Shown: positions 22,824 to 33,348 of the stretch, in pieces
How the letters are laid out: every line of letters begins with the position of its first letter
How positions within the stretch are numbered: position 1 is the stretch's first letter
NCBI GenBank assembly: GCA_001599975.1
Contig: BCIO01000002.1
Coordinates: 1-64,000, forward strand
Direction: 5' to 3'
DNA: 64,000 nucleotides
Source of the DNA: Cystobasidiopsis lactophilus
Lineage: Eukaryota > Basidiomycota > Agaricostilbomycetes > Agaricostilbales > Chionosphaeraceae
Translations under genes and position numbers: made by a program
The notes under the pieces: generated by a model
Told to the model about the DNA's origin: nothing
What the model saw: the letters and a program-made list of their open reading frames with translations, nothing else
Database searches by the model: none

Positions 22824-25242
22824 ATGCGAGTTAAACAAACGCCATGTTTCATGCTCATGAGCAATCGCCTGTGCCTCCACAACAAGAGAAGCATATCCTC
22901 GTCGAGCGTTTGGTCTCGGCTCCAGCATCAAGACTTCCAGCCGCACCCGAGCGAAGACCGAGCTCGCAAGCAGCGAGGCCATGTCAGTAGTATTCCATCT
23001 GGCGCAGCTGGTCTGACATTGCCAAGTGAGCAGAACAAACTGTACCCGGATGCCGACGCAGCGGTCGCAGACTTGAAGTCTGGGTCTGTCATTCTCAGTG
23101 CTGGTGAGTGCTGCATCACTAAAAAGACTCTTCGTGGCTAAAGCTGTTGCAGGTTTCGGCGTTTGCGGAACTGTACGTTGTTTTGGCTCCCAAGCGGTGT
23201 GCACCGCTCACCACCCATCCCGGTCAGGCCGAGACCATCATTGCCGCTCTAGTCAGGCGCAAAGACTTGACCAACCTCACAGCGGTGTCCAACAACGCGG
23301 GCGCAAAAGAAGACGGCGGTTTGGCACCCAGTACGTTTTCGTCCTCCTACTTTCATCTCGCCGCTGACCATGATTGCAGTGGTCGCAAATGGCCAAATCA
23401 AGAAGCTCATCATTTCGTATCTCGTGAGTTGGCTTTCGTCCTAGGTAATGTGTCCAGCTCACAGACGTCGCGATTCCAGGGGAACAACAAAACGCTGGAG
23501 AAGTTTTACAACAACGGATCTGTACGCCTTTTGTCCGTCTTTCAAAGAGATTATATGCTCACGAGCAGTCCAGATACAACTGGAAATGTGTCCACAAGGT
23601 ACTTTGGCCGAGCGGATACGATGCGGCGGCGCAGGCATTCCTGCCTTCTTCACGGCCACTGGCGTCGGTGAGTTGCTTCGTTATGCCACATCCTTAAAAA
23701 TGTCCTAAGGGAATTGTTAAGGCACCGGCGTCCAATTTGGCACGATTCCCATCCAGCTTGGGGCGCCAGACGAGCAAGGCCGCCAGAGCATCGCTGTGGC
23801 TGGCAACCCTCGGGAGACTCGGATCTTCAACAACCGCGTGTACAACATGGAGCGAGCCATCACCGGGGACGTGGCCATCTTGCGAGCGTGGAAGGTCGAC
23901 AAAGCCGGCAATGTCCAATTCCGGCGGTCGACCAAAGCGTTTGGCAACCTGATGCCCCGAGCGGCCACCATTTCCATTGTCGAGGCCGAGCACATTGTCG
24001 AAGAAGGCGAGATCGACCCGGACGCCGTGGATGTGCCGTCCATCTTCATCGACCGCATCATCCAAGCGACGGCGGAGAAGCACATCGAGAATCCAAAGAC
24101 AAGGGTAGAGAGCAATGGTGGCAAACCATCCGGCGAGATGTCACCCAGCATGATCCGGCGGCATCGTATCGCCAAGCGAGCAGCTCTGGAACTCAAGCAT
24201 GGCTACTATGTCAACCTCGGCGTCGGTGAGTAGCCCCCTCCATCGCTTCTTCACTCGAAGGCCTTGAAATGACTTTGCTGTGGGGCAGGAATGCCAACAC
24301 TGGCTCCCTCCTACGTCCCGAAAGACTGCAAGGTGTGGATCCAAAGCGAGAATGGCCTCTTGGGCGTGGTGCGTTTCCCCCTTTCCCTTCCTCCCTTTCC
24401 TCTCCTTATCTTATACCTTCATCCTCAACAGGGACCTTACCCGCTGGAGTCCGAAGTCGACGCGTGCGTTCTTCTTCTCGTCTCTGTTCTCCTCTTCTTC
24501 CCATCTCACACGAACGAGCAGGGACCTGATCAACGCTGGGAAAGAGACCGTAACCCTACTGCCGGGTGCCTCGACCTTTGACAGCTCCGATAGCTTTGGG
24601 ATGATCCGAGGTGGGCATGTGGACGTGAGCATGCTTGGTGCACTCGAGGTGGACGCCGCTGGGAATCTGGCCAATTGTTCGTTCTCTTTCCCTCCCTTAC
24701 TCAAGTCAAGAGTAGGGAAACTGAAACCAGGGCGAACAGTCATGGTTCCTGGTGTTCTCGTCAAAGGAATGGGTGGCGCGATGGACCTAGTAGCCAACCC
24801 GTTCGTTTTTCCCCTCTTCTGCGCACTCTTCATCCCCAATCTCAAAGGCGCAAGCAGAGACGCTACCAAGATCATCGTTTTAACAGACCACGGTCCGCTC
24901 CCTCTCTTCTCCCTTCTTTCTTTCTCACTTCGCTCACAAGCTCACGCAGTGGATCGAAACGGAAAACCCAAAGTGGTCCAGCAATGCACCTTGCCACTCA
25001 CCGGCGCCGCTGTGGTCTCCCGAATCATCACTGATCTGGCAAGTGTCTTTGGCTACCTTATCAGTCTGTCACAATTCTGATGTGAATGCTACGTTTGTCA
25101 CTTGCAGTGCGTGTTCGACGTGGACAGAGATAAAGGTGGCTTGACCTTGATTGAGCTGGCTCCGGGTGTGGAATTGGAGGAAGTGAGGTCGAAGACTGGG
25201 GCTAAGTTCGCGGTGGCAAAAGAGGTTGGGCGAATGGAGTAG
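22824..25242 (+). CDS. Succinyl-CoA:3-oxoacid CoA-transferase, mitochondrial
   Basis: Fourteen exons: 22824-23103, 23153-23172, 23228-23330, 23380-23423, 23480-23521, 23574-23667, 23722-24225, 24289-24368, 24432-24463, 24522-24676, 24740-24800, 24858-24892, 24950-25038 and 25108-25242. Phases close and give 557 residues. It moves CoA from succinyl-CoA to acetoacetate in ketone-body use. Landmarks: [35 protein letters not shown], the catalytic-glutamate region [43 protein letters not shown] and CTLPLTG. Human OXCT1 (about 520 residues) aligns in order through both domains. The basic, Ser-rich N-terminus (residues about 10-40) fits a mitochondrial transit peptide. Exon 2 is only 20 nt. The intron after exon 13 must begin with GC, not GT, to keep the conserved frame (GAT CTG|GCAAGT). 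Confidence 0.93.
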
Positions 25243-25462
25243 TTCCGCCCTTTGCCTCTCCTTATAGAGCTGGCTTCAATTGAAATATGAAAGAAATGCT
25301 TAGAACGCTGGGAACTGGGGAGGTTCGATTATCCACTTTTGCAAAAAAGACAAGCTCTACTCTCGGTGGCCTTTTGAAAAGGGGGTTTCGTACAAAAGCG
25401 GGTTTTCAAAGAAGGCAAAACATGATTTCATTCCTCCTCCTTCTCTGAAGAAAAGGGGGAGA

Positions 25463-26877
25463 TCAAGAAGGAGGGGGCGCTCCGCCGCTGCCTGTGGATC
25501 CCGAGGTGGAAGTGGAAGTGGTGGAATCGAACGGCCTCTCTTGCCTGGGCGCTCGGCCGGAGGGGGTTTGGGCTCCGGCTGGGGCGATGACCGAGTTGGC
25601 GTACGAGATGAGCTGTGCATTCGGTCGAAGGTTCATAAACACTCCGACAAGAAGGGCTTAAGGGGAAGAGGACGACGCACATAGCCTCTCGCCACCAGGA
25701 CGACCTTCCTGACGAGGGCGGGGCAGGAGGGGTGGGCGAGGGCGGTTTCGACTTTGGCGTCGAGGAACACAAAGGCCTTGCGGGTCTGGGGGGAGAGGTG
25801 GTAGCGGAACCTGAGGAAGTGGGAGAAGACGATGGGGGCGAGGAGGGAGTTGCGGCGGAGGAGGACGCCGAGGACGAGGTAGGGCCAGATGGCGCACACT
25901 TCGGTGTAGGCCACGAACAGCATCTGTATCGTCCCCGCGGAGTTACAAGTCAGAAGGTGTGGTAAGTGACTAGGGCAAAGGGGAGACGAACGGCGGGCTC
26001 GTAGTTCTTCTTGACCCACTGCTGGACCGTCCTGGACAGGTTGGGGCTGGGGACGGGCCCTCCGGCTGTGGTGGGCTTGGTCGGGGTGGGAGGGGGCATG
26101 AAGGTGGTGCGGAGGAAGGTGACTGTGCGGGTCATCTTGGAAATGAGTCCCAGGATTGGACTAAGGGTCAAAGGCAATGCCAACGCACGTGTGTGAAACA
26201 GCGAGAAGGTGGCAAAGGGCAACAGAGTGACTGTGAGTCGGCATGAATCTGAGAATCTCTGTGGCGAGAGATTGGGTGTTCAAAGGGCTCACTGTAAACC
26301 GGTTTCTGTACGCCGGCTGTCAGTCTAGATCCCTCGATCTTGAGCAATGATCAACAACGCACGGACCAGAACCAGACGAGGGCGAGGATGAGGTCTGTTG
26401 ACTGGGGCATAAGGGCTGGGTGGCAAAGAGAGCCAAGAGGGAGACGCACATTCGCCGTTCTCGTCGGTCAAGACTCGGTTGACGTAAGCCATCGACGGCG
26501 AAGGCACGCCCAACGTCTTGTACACGACAACTGTAGGCTTCACTTAGTACACAGCCCTGAGGGAAGTGGCTAAGGGGGGAAGGGGCTTACCTGTCCGCAG
26601 TGAACCCAGCCAATTCTCGCTAAGTCCTTTAAACAACTTAGCCACAGAACACAACATACCTCCCCCTAATCAAAGGCAAAACGGCTAAGTTCAAACTGGG
26701 GACTTAGCGAAAAAGAGAGGAAGGAAACTGACAGGCGATGATGGCGCCCAAGTAGGCCAGCTTGAACACGGCCAAAGACGGCGTCCCGAACGACAACAGC
26801 TTGAGCAAGGTCAGAGCCGTGCCCAACACGACCAAGCAGTGAGAGCCCGCCCAGCCGTAGAATGGTAAGCCCGGCAT
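25463..26877 (-). CDS. TMEM33/Pom33-like ER and nuclear-envelope membrane protein
   Basis: Six exons, in transcript order 26877-26733, 26530-26450, 26316-26293, 26230-25992, 25923-25681 and 25612-25463. Phases close and give 293 residues. Family signs: FYGWAGSHCLV at the N-terminus, FVVYKTLG, PFATFSLFHT, a VQQWVKKNYEPA segment and LLAPIVFSHFLRFRYHLS. The yeast members Pom33 and Per33 reside in the ER and around nuclear pores, and help pore assembly and membrane shape. Four hydrophobic segments are visible. The tail (about 40 residues) is Pro/Ser/Thr-rich. Exon 3 is 24 nt. A 53-nt stretch that looks intron-like inside exon 4 (near 26,145-26,197) must be read through to keep the frame. Confidence 0.8.
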
Positions 26878-28757
26878 TGTCTTCGTCGTCACAAGCCAAC
26901 AGACAGGCTTGCACCCGGTTGGCCTGCCGCTCTGTCCTGGGTTGTCGCTGCTGGTATTGCTTGCCGCTCTGCTTTGTTTGCCTAGACTGTTCTGCCACTG
27001 TCCCAATGCCTTGAGGCGACCCCAGCCAGGCCCAGTGACGACGCAGAGCTTTCACGCGCGCGGGAACAGACCCTCGGCCTTTGTCGAGACCCAATCCGAC
27101 CCTTACTGTGGCTTGATGTGCTTTTGGTTACACCTGACCGATGGGACAGCGAGCCCCAGGTGTGAAAGGCGCCACGTCGAGCCAGCCGAGAAGGTTTCAG
27201 AATCCATCCCGGGGACTGCTTTGGACCCAGTCCTGCTTTGCTTTTGCTCTTCTACACTGCTCTACTATGCGATGTGTACAATGAGCGTTCGTTCTCGGCC
27301 AGGATTGAGAGGGGCTGGGTCATGGGCAAGCGAGACGGCTTGTTTCGGGAGTTCAATAGCTCGTTCTGCTGCTCAACGGCTCTCCGGGCGTTCGCTCAAG
27401 TCGAAAGGTGGGAGGTCGCCCTACCACATCAGCTGTGCAAAGCAAGCTGATGGGTCGCTGACGTCCCACAGCCTGACTTGAAGGATGACCTCTGGCTCTC
27501 GGAGCTCTCCATGTTCGCTTGCGGATCAAAGGTGCGCCCAGCTGGTTTTGCCTTAGCAATCTCAACTTTTGGCATTGCTAAATCGTTTTGCTTGATGCAC
27601 AGGCTCAACCCTCAGGGAATCCTGCTCTCGCTCGACCATGGTGCTCGGAGATCTCAACTTCGATTTACATCCTTCAACCAGAGCCCACCTTCGCCCCTTG
27701 AACTGTTCTTACGGGTGGTATCACCGTAGAAGGTGCGTTGCGCATTCACGTTAGACGCTTTTTGGGTCTTCTTTCATTGCTTGAACGCACAGACCTTGCA
27801 GCCGCACTCGGCTTGGCCACTTGATCCTGTAAAGCGCTCGCCTACCTAAGCTTTCCACTCTGGATAACCTTGCTCATGGCGGTTTACAGCTCGCCAATGC
27901 AGGAGCTGGCCGAGTTGACTTTCAAATGGTGCGCCACTGGGAACTCCGAGGTGCGTTTGCGGACTTTACCTTAGCCATGTCATGTCCCCGCATGGCTAGA
28001 AAGTGTCCCACTCGCACAGCTGGTGTGAGGTTTTGGCCTGCCAAACTTGAGCGGTGGCAAGTTGCATCCTCGACCACACCCGAACTCGGGAAGGCGGCAG
28101 GGGAATGACATCGTATTGGTGGGTGGTGTCTTCTACCTTATCAGTTGCACCCCGGCTGATACGTACACGATGCACACGCAGCTTTGGCCTAGCTCTGCCT
28201 TTGCATCGAAAAGCTCCCAAGGTGCGCCCGGCTTGCCACCTTAGCAATCTCGACCAGAGTGCTCAGTAGAGCTCTTTCGCACAGCAGCTTCACGGGTGCT
28301 TGTCTGCTGCACTACTTCAAACCTCGACCCTGTGGTCAGACCGGTAACTCAACGATTTTGCTTCTCACATTGCCTGGTACTCCACTCACCACGCATCAAC
28401 GCACTGGCCGTGTTCTCATTGTGCCATCCAGAATTCTGCAGAGAGTGGGCGGCGAGGCCGTTGTCGCTCCCAGCTGGGAGCCTCCCAGTGCCAATTTCAG
28501 TCGCGTCCTATTTTTGGAATTTTGCAGCTCCGAGCCCCTTGCTTCTTTGGTTTCCTTCCCCCAACCTGGGCCGCTCGTCCGCTTACGTTGCGTCTCGTTT
28601 ATGGATGTCAGCAAGAACGCCCGATGCCGTCGAGGAATGGCCCCGATTTGGCCGGTGAAACAGCCGCTCGGTCGAGATGGGCGATCAAAAGCTGCAGATC
28701 CTTTCGACGCGGCTTCTTGCGTTCTGCTCTTCTTCTCCCTCCACCACTATCACGACT
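26878..28757. other. Unresolved stretch, possibly an intron-rich or decayed gene
   Basis: About 1.9 kb without a model I can support. On the plus strand several short exon-like pieces are bounded by good splice sites, for example around 27,238-27,410 (hydrophobic start, then NERSFSARIERGWV), 27,474-27,530, 27,903-27,950 and 28,180-28,220. I could not join them into one coherent frame. Three of the presumed donors are followed by similar sequence (gtgcgcccagct.../gtgcgcccggct.../gtgcgtttgcgg..., each with CCTTAGC shortly after), which hints at internal duplication. It could be a real gene with unusual exons, or a relic. Confidence 0.35.
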
Positions 28758-29887
28758 ATGAAGTTTTCCGTTGCTGTTCTTTTGTTCACTGCTGTCGCCG
28801 TCTCGGCTGCCAAGAGCGTCGCCCAGTGCAAGCACATCATTGTCGCCGAGCGGCTTGAACCATTCTGCCGCGCCTACGAGGACGGCTGCAAGGTGCCAAA
28901 GGACCTATCTGGCTGCTCGGCGCGTACATTGAAGGAGGCTTGCAAAGGTACGCGTCGCGTTCACTTTCTGCCAATGTGGAACCACGGCTCAATCACCGGC
29001 GTAGAGGTGCTGGCTGCATTCAAGACCACGTCGTCCAAGGCCACGCCTACCAAACACACTTCGACAAGCCACAAGTCCACTACTAAGGTCACCAAGACTA
29101 CGTCCAAGGCGACCAGCAAGACCACATCCAAGCCCACCACCAAGTCGACCTCCAAAAGCAGCAGCAAGTCAACCAGCAAGACTACCAGTTCTTCAGCTTT
29201 GCCTTCGCCTTCTGCCATCCTTGGGTCTCAGTATGTTCTTCTCTTGGCGTGAGCGCATTGGTCCTATACTGATCCCGTGCCAAAGTATTACCTGCCCGGG
29301 TCTGGCTGCGTTAGGGGCTTTTACGGGCATGGACACCTACAAAAATACTGTCTCTGTACGTGTGACACCTGTATTGTCTTTTTGACCGGCCGCCGGCTCA
29401 CGCCCGGGCAGTGCGAGTATGCGGGCGTCGTTGGGACTGCACCAATCTGCAACTACAAGTAAGAAATGCCTGTGTTCATCCCATTTCGGACCCATTGCTC
29501 ATAGCAAACAGCTCTTTCACTGGCGCGTTAATCACCACCGGCTCTTCATCAAAGTGCCCGAGCACCATCCCAGTTTCGAGCAAGACCGGCAACCATTGCT
29601 TCACCACCTGCCCGTCCTCTAAAGGCGGTGAAAAGTTGAACGACATGGAGCTCTATTTTGCAGGCGACGTCACTCACGACTACACAAACTGCTGGTACGG
29701 CACCAACCAGAATGGTGCACTCACGGTGGATTGCTCTTACTACTCCAGTGAGTTCGCTTCGCTTGTAACGGCACAGCCTTCGACTTACCTATGAAATGTG
29801 CCAGATACTGGAGCCCTGGTCGGCGGGAGTGATGCCGACTGCGCTTTGACCAACACCGCCTCATACTGCGCCAGCCCGCCCTATTGA
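28758..29887 (+). CDS. Secreted cysteine-containing protein with Lys/Ser/Thr-rich linker
   Basis: Begins with a clear signal peptide (MKFSVAVLLFTAVAVSAA). A short domain with four to five Cys follows (CKHIIVAERLEPFC...), then about 75 residues of TSK/TTSKATSK-type repeats, then a C-terminal domain of about 150 residues with many Cys (TCPGL, CEYAG, CNY, CPST, HCFTTCPSS, NCWYG, DCSYY, DCALT, SYCASPPY). Introns were placed after GSH (29,230 region), after NTVS, after CNY (acceptor CAAACAG at about 29,515) and after YYS; phases close to a TGA at 29,887. An optional in-frame 57-nt intron follows residue about 64. The family is not recognised. Secretion, Cys content and a flexible linker fit a cell-wall protein or effector-like protein; which one is inference. 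Confidence 0.7.
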
Positions 29888-30316
29888 GGGCGGACTCGCA
29901 TACGGTCCCATATCATATTGGGAGCCTCCTTTGCCGCTTCACTTGAATTCGCTCCCATCCTTTTGCCCGGCCCTCATTATGCCCCTCGTTTCGTTTGAAC
30001 CTTGTTCTCTCTGTGTCGCGTGCTTTCGTCCAGGAATGACCACCCTGGTCAGCGTGGCTCCGTACTAGTTTCTCAAAGACAGGATCTTGGCAGGGCAAGT
30101 GCAGGCCTGGCTTGTAAGTCTGTCCAGCTGATGGCCTTCTTGAGGGTTCGAGGTTTCCCGTCTTGGCCTTTTTGCACCTTTCTTCGAATCCATCTTCTCA
30201 TCTCCCATCTGTCGTCCACAACCTTGCTCGTCCCAGTAGCTGGTAAGGCCTCCCTTGTTGTGGACAGCGTAGCGTCATCTCAGCAAAGCCAGCCAGCAGA
30301 CCGCGGGAAGGCCAGC
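29888..30316. other. Intergenic region upstream of the Cys-rich gene
   Basis: About 430 bp with no supported gene. It probably contains the terminator of the secreted-protein gene and the promoter of the Cys-rich gene at 30,317. Confidence 0.4.
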
Positions 30317-30753
30317 ATGTCGCTGTCTTACTACTGCAGCAACTGCAGAGAGACAGTAGAATCTTTCGACTGCCACGAGCACTTCTCTGTGTCCTGGTTC
30401 AGGCACCAGCAAGCCTACCAGTAAGTCGTTTCGCCAAAACTTCGCGTCATTGATGGCCTGCATCTTGACTTGGATCTTCCCCATCAACCAGCATTCCATA
30501 TCGCTGCTCGGGCTGCTCGAACGAGTACCTCAGGATAGAAGATGCCGAAGCCTGTTGCCGGTCCTGCAACTCGTCCTGCGAAGGCTGCTCAGCCACTTTC
30601 AAAGGCGACGGCCACCACCTCTCTTCTTCCGCCTGCGCCCTTCAATGCTCCTCTACCTGCTCTTGTGGCAAGCAGTTCACGGGCCCGAGTCACTTTCTAG
30701 CCGTCCTCACTTGCTTTAAATCGCATACCTCATCTTCGGCCCGGCGCGTTTGA
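30317..30753 (+). CDS. Small cysteine-rich protein with many CxxC pairs
   Basis: Two exons, 30317-30420 and 30492-30753. Phases close and give 121 residues. It starts MSLSYYCSNC without a signal peptide. It holds some 15-20 Cys, in patterns CxxC (CSNC, CSGC), CHEH, CCRSCNSSCEGC, then a second cluster CALQCSSTCSCG. Paired CxxC/CHxH spacing suggests two or three bound zinc ions rather than disulfides. I do not recognise the family. The absence of a signal peptide points to an intracellular protein. The C-terminal about 20 residues (FLAVLTCFKSH...) are hydrophobic then basic. Confidence 0.6.
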
Positions 30754-30825
30754 AAGCCTTGCAGCTCGTCTAGCTCCTTGGGACCTTAACGACTGCCCTT
30801 GTACTCCATGTAGAAATCGATTGGA

Positions 30826-32070
30826 ATGTCAGACAATCCAACCACAGGCTCAAAGGCCCTTCGAATCCAAGTCGCGCGTTTCAGGCTTGTCCTCGGCCCA
30901 GCGTCGTTGCCCATGTTCAGATCCTGAAGAGCTCTCTTGGCGTGCTCGAGTAGTGCCATGGCTCAAAAGAGTGCGCTCTTTCGTCACCTGCGGGTCCCTT
31001 TCTCAGAGCGCTTAGACTGCAAACTTCGCAGTCGTCCCAACCGATGCCGAGATCCTCTTTGCCTTTGATGTTTGGGCTGTGGACCAACAAGGCCCGAACG
31101 GGATCCAAGCGTTCGTTCGGCGGTATGCGCCCGATTGGGACTTGTCGGACTCTTCCCGAATCAAGAAGTTGCACGCCCATTGGAAGGAGACGCGGCCGCC
31201 TCCGGATCCGCCAGGCGACATCGAGACGGTCATGCTGCTTGCGAACGTTGTCGATCCAAACAGCGGCTCGCCCCAATTCCGCCAACTTCTCCAAATGAAG
31301 CCACCTCTATCGCGAGAGCTTTGGCAGGAATGGTCGGACTACAATCGACGGGCTTTGGAAGTAAAGGAACGACTGTCCTACAGCTTAGAGTACGAGTTCT
31401 ACGATACAGCGGACCCGCAGGTGGCCCCCACGCTCGAGGAGCGCGTCTTGTTCGACCATGTACCCCCGGGTATGCCATGCGTCAAATGTGGCCAGGAGAC
31501 GGCTTCAGCTTTCGTCTGGCGACTGAGACCAAGCAGAGATGCAATTGGCTTCCACTCCGACTCTGCGCTCCCGCAACTGGCAGTTTCGCTGTTGCCGATT
31601 TGTGACAAATTGTCGTGCAAGCAACGAGTGCTGATGTCCAATAGAAACCACCTGCCTTTGTGAGTTTTTTGTGACGATAAGGGATCCGCATCAAGTAATT
31701 CAGTTCATTCCTCCCGCAGTGTAGGGCCCCTACGGCTGTCCGCAGAAGACTTTGGTTTCCTCGGTGTCCAACAACCGTTTCGACCACCGATTAACGAGTC
31801 TTGGACCAGCGCTCGCCTCCGCGGTTATTGTAAGACCAACACTAGGTCTTATTCCTGATCAACTCCTGAATGCCGCGGAGCAGATCTGCCACCGCCCGAC
31901 CAAGTTATCCGTTTTGTTGCGGAGGCTCCAAACCGATTATCAGCCGATCCGTTATTGGTCTTGATGGAATACTTAGCGGAATATCCGATAAACCGCGTTC
32001 AAGTTGGCCACATTCGGTCCATCCAGGAGGAGGCGCGGACAAGCAAGCAGCACTCACCGAGTAGTCGGTT
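30826..32070 (+). CDS. Uncharacterised protein with C-x2-C / C-x4-C motif, copy 1
   Basis: The best-supported exons run from about 31,015 to 31,661 (AEILFAFDVWAVDQQG..., then a coiled or helical region EWSDYNRRALEVKERLSY), then 31,722-31,832 and 31,890-32,070. Splices keep the frame into FVGPLRLSAEDFGFLG and LPPPDQVIRFVAEAPNRLS. A motif CVKCGQ...CDKLSCKQ (C-x2-C then C-x4-CK) may bind zinc. The 5' end is uncertain: an upstream exon LSWRARVVPWLKR (about 30,925-30,970) joins well, and an ATG at 30,826 is the nearest start, but I could not resolve the splice between them. The family is not recognised. The next gene downstream shares the motif layout. Confidence 0.5.
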
Positions 32071-32081
32071 TATTTTTTCTA

Positions 32082-33060
32082 CGATGTCTCAACAGAATGT
32101 TAGTTGTCCGATTTCAGCCTTAGTTTAGTCTACTTAGTGTTTGCAGAAGCTGCTCCAAGCTCAGGCGAGCCACCGAGAAATCGTTTGCCTGGATCTGGCA
32201 ATTCATCCGGCAACGCCATCGAGTTTCGGGGAATCAGTCCCCTATTCGGAAGGATTTCAGCTGAAGTTTGGCCACTCCATCATACCCAAGAGAGGACGAC
32301 TGGCTCCAAGGGACCTGGCAAGAGCTTTGGACGTTGCTTTTGATGTGCTTGACAGCCGATTTTCTACCGTCGTGTCACATCCCAAGAAGAGGTTCCTCCT
32401 ATTTCGCCATCCCCCCTTCCACACACGCATCTTGCAAATTCGCGGATCCATGGAACCTGCCCTGCGATGTGGTCGGTGCGCCCAGCTGGCCTGCCGGATC
32501 CTCGTCCTCTTCCGGCTCGATTTGAACCCATCGCCACTTGATCGAGACGCAGACCATGATACACAAGGTCATGAGTATGGAGGAAGCGGTACCGTGTTCA
32601 CGTTGTGCAGTGAAGAGACGTGCAAGATGGCTATGCAGGCAGAAGCGAGGGTTGAAGTCACCAAAGCAGCGAAGACAGATTCGGAGGAGAATCATGTGTC
32701 ATGCTGGCTGTATGTCTACGCTCTCTAATTGCGAAAGCTTTGCTAACCGCCAGGGTGCCGGGGCAGATTGCGCGAGGACCAGCCTGCCGCTACCTCAACA
32801 GAATCCGGGAGCTCTTGAGCACTTTGGGCGGGCCATCTGACTTGTATTTATATTACTCTACGCCGTCTTTGATGAGACTTGGCTATCATCAACGCATCAA
32901 AGGCGACGGTCTCCACCTGGATTTGCCCCATACCAGCGGTGGCAAAAGTCAAGGAGCACCGGCTTCTGTTTCTGTTGGCTTGCCCTTCTCCTCGTCCCCC
33001 TGCCCACGATTGCTACGTTCAAAGTGCCGGACAAGAAGCTCCTTTCTAGGAGTCCCATGA
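32082..33060 (+). CDS. Uncharacterised protein with C-x2-C / C-x4-C motif, copy 2
   Basis: A five-codon first exon (MSQQN) splices to an exon starting at about 32,147 (KLLQAQASHREIVCLDL). This runs to about 32,708, where CT|gtatgt joins to a last exon (VPGQIARGPACRYLNRIRELL) ending at 33,060. It contains CGRCAQLACRI and CSEETCKMAMQAEA, the same order of C-x2-C then C-x4-CK seen in the preceding gene, with an acidic/His spacer between. The two are probably distant paralogs. A zinc-binding transcription or ubiquitin-related role is possible, but nothing in the sequence settles it. Confidence 0.5.
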
Positions 33061-33348
33061 TCTGCTGCCGCCTCCGCCCAATCTTCCCTTCTTCATCTTC
33101 GTTCGGTGCCGCTTGAAGATAGTTGCCAGTTCTGCGCGGCTCGCTTCCGACTTGGCTGCACATGCTTTTGACATAATCGAGCCGACATTGATCTTTTCTC
33201 GGCAGGATCTTAATCGGATCCAGGAGATCAGGCAGAAGTGGGGTGTGGCCGAAAGACGGGGCACCAACCTGAAGCATGGCCTTCGAACCTCTCTCTCCCT
33301 GCACCCAGCGACACAGGACCCATTTGATCAAGTTCTAAAGATTAAACA

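Noticed and set aside
26909-27481. 190-codon frame next to the TMEM33 gene
   Set aside because: No ATG in good context, no motif, low-complexity hydrophobic start; overlaps splice-bounded fragments in another frame.
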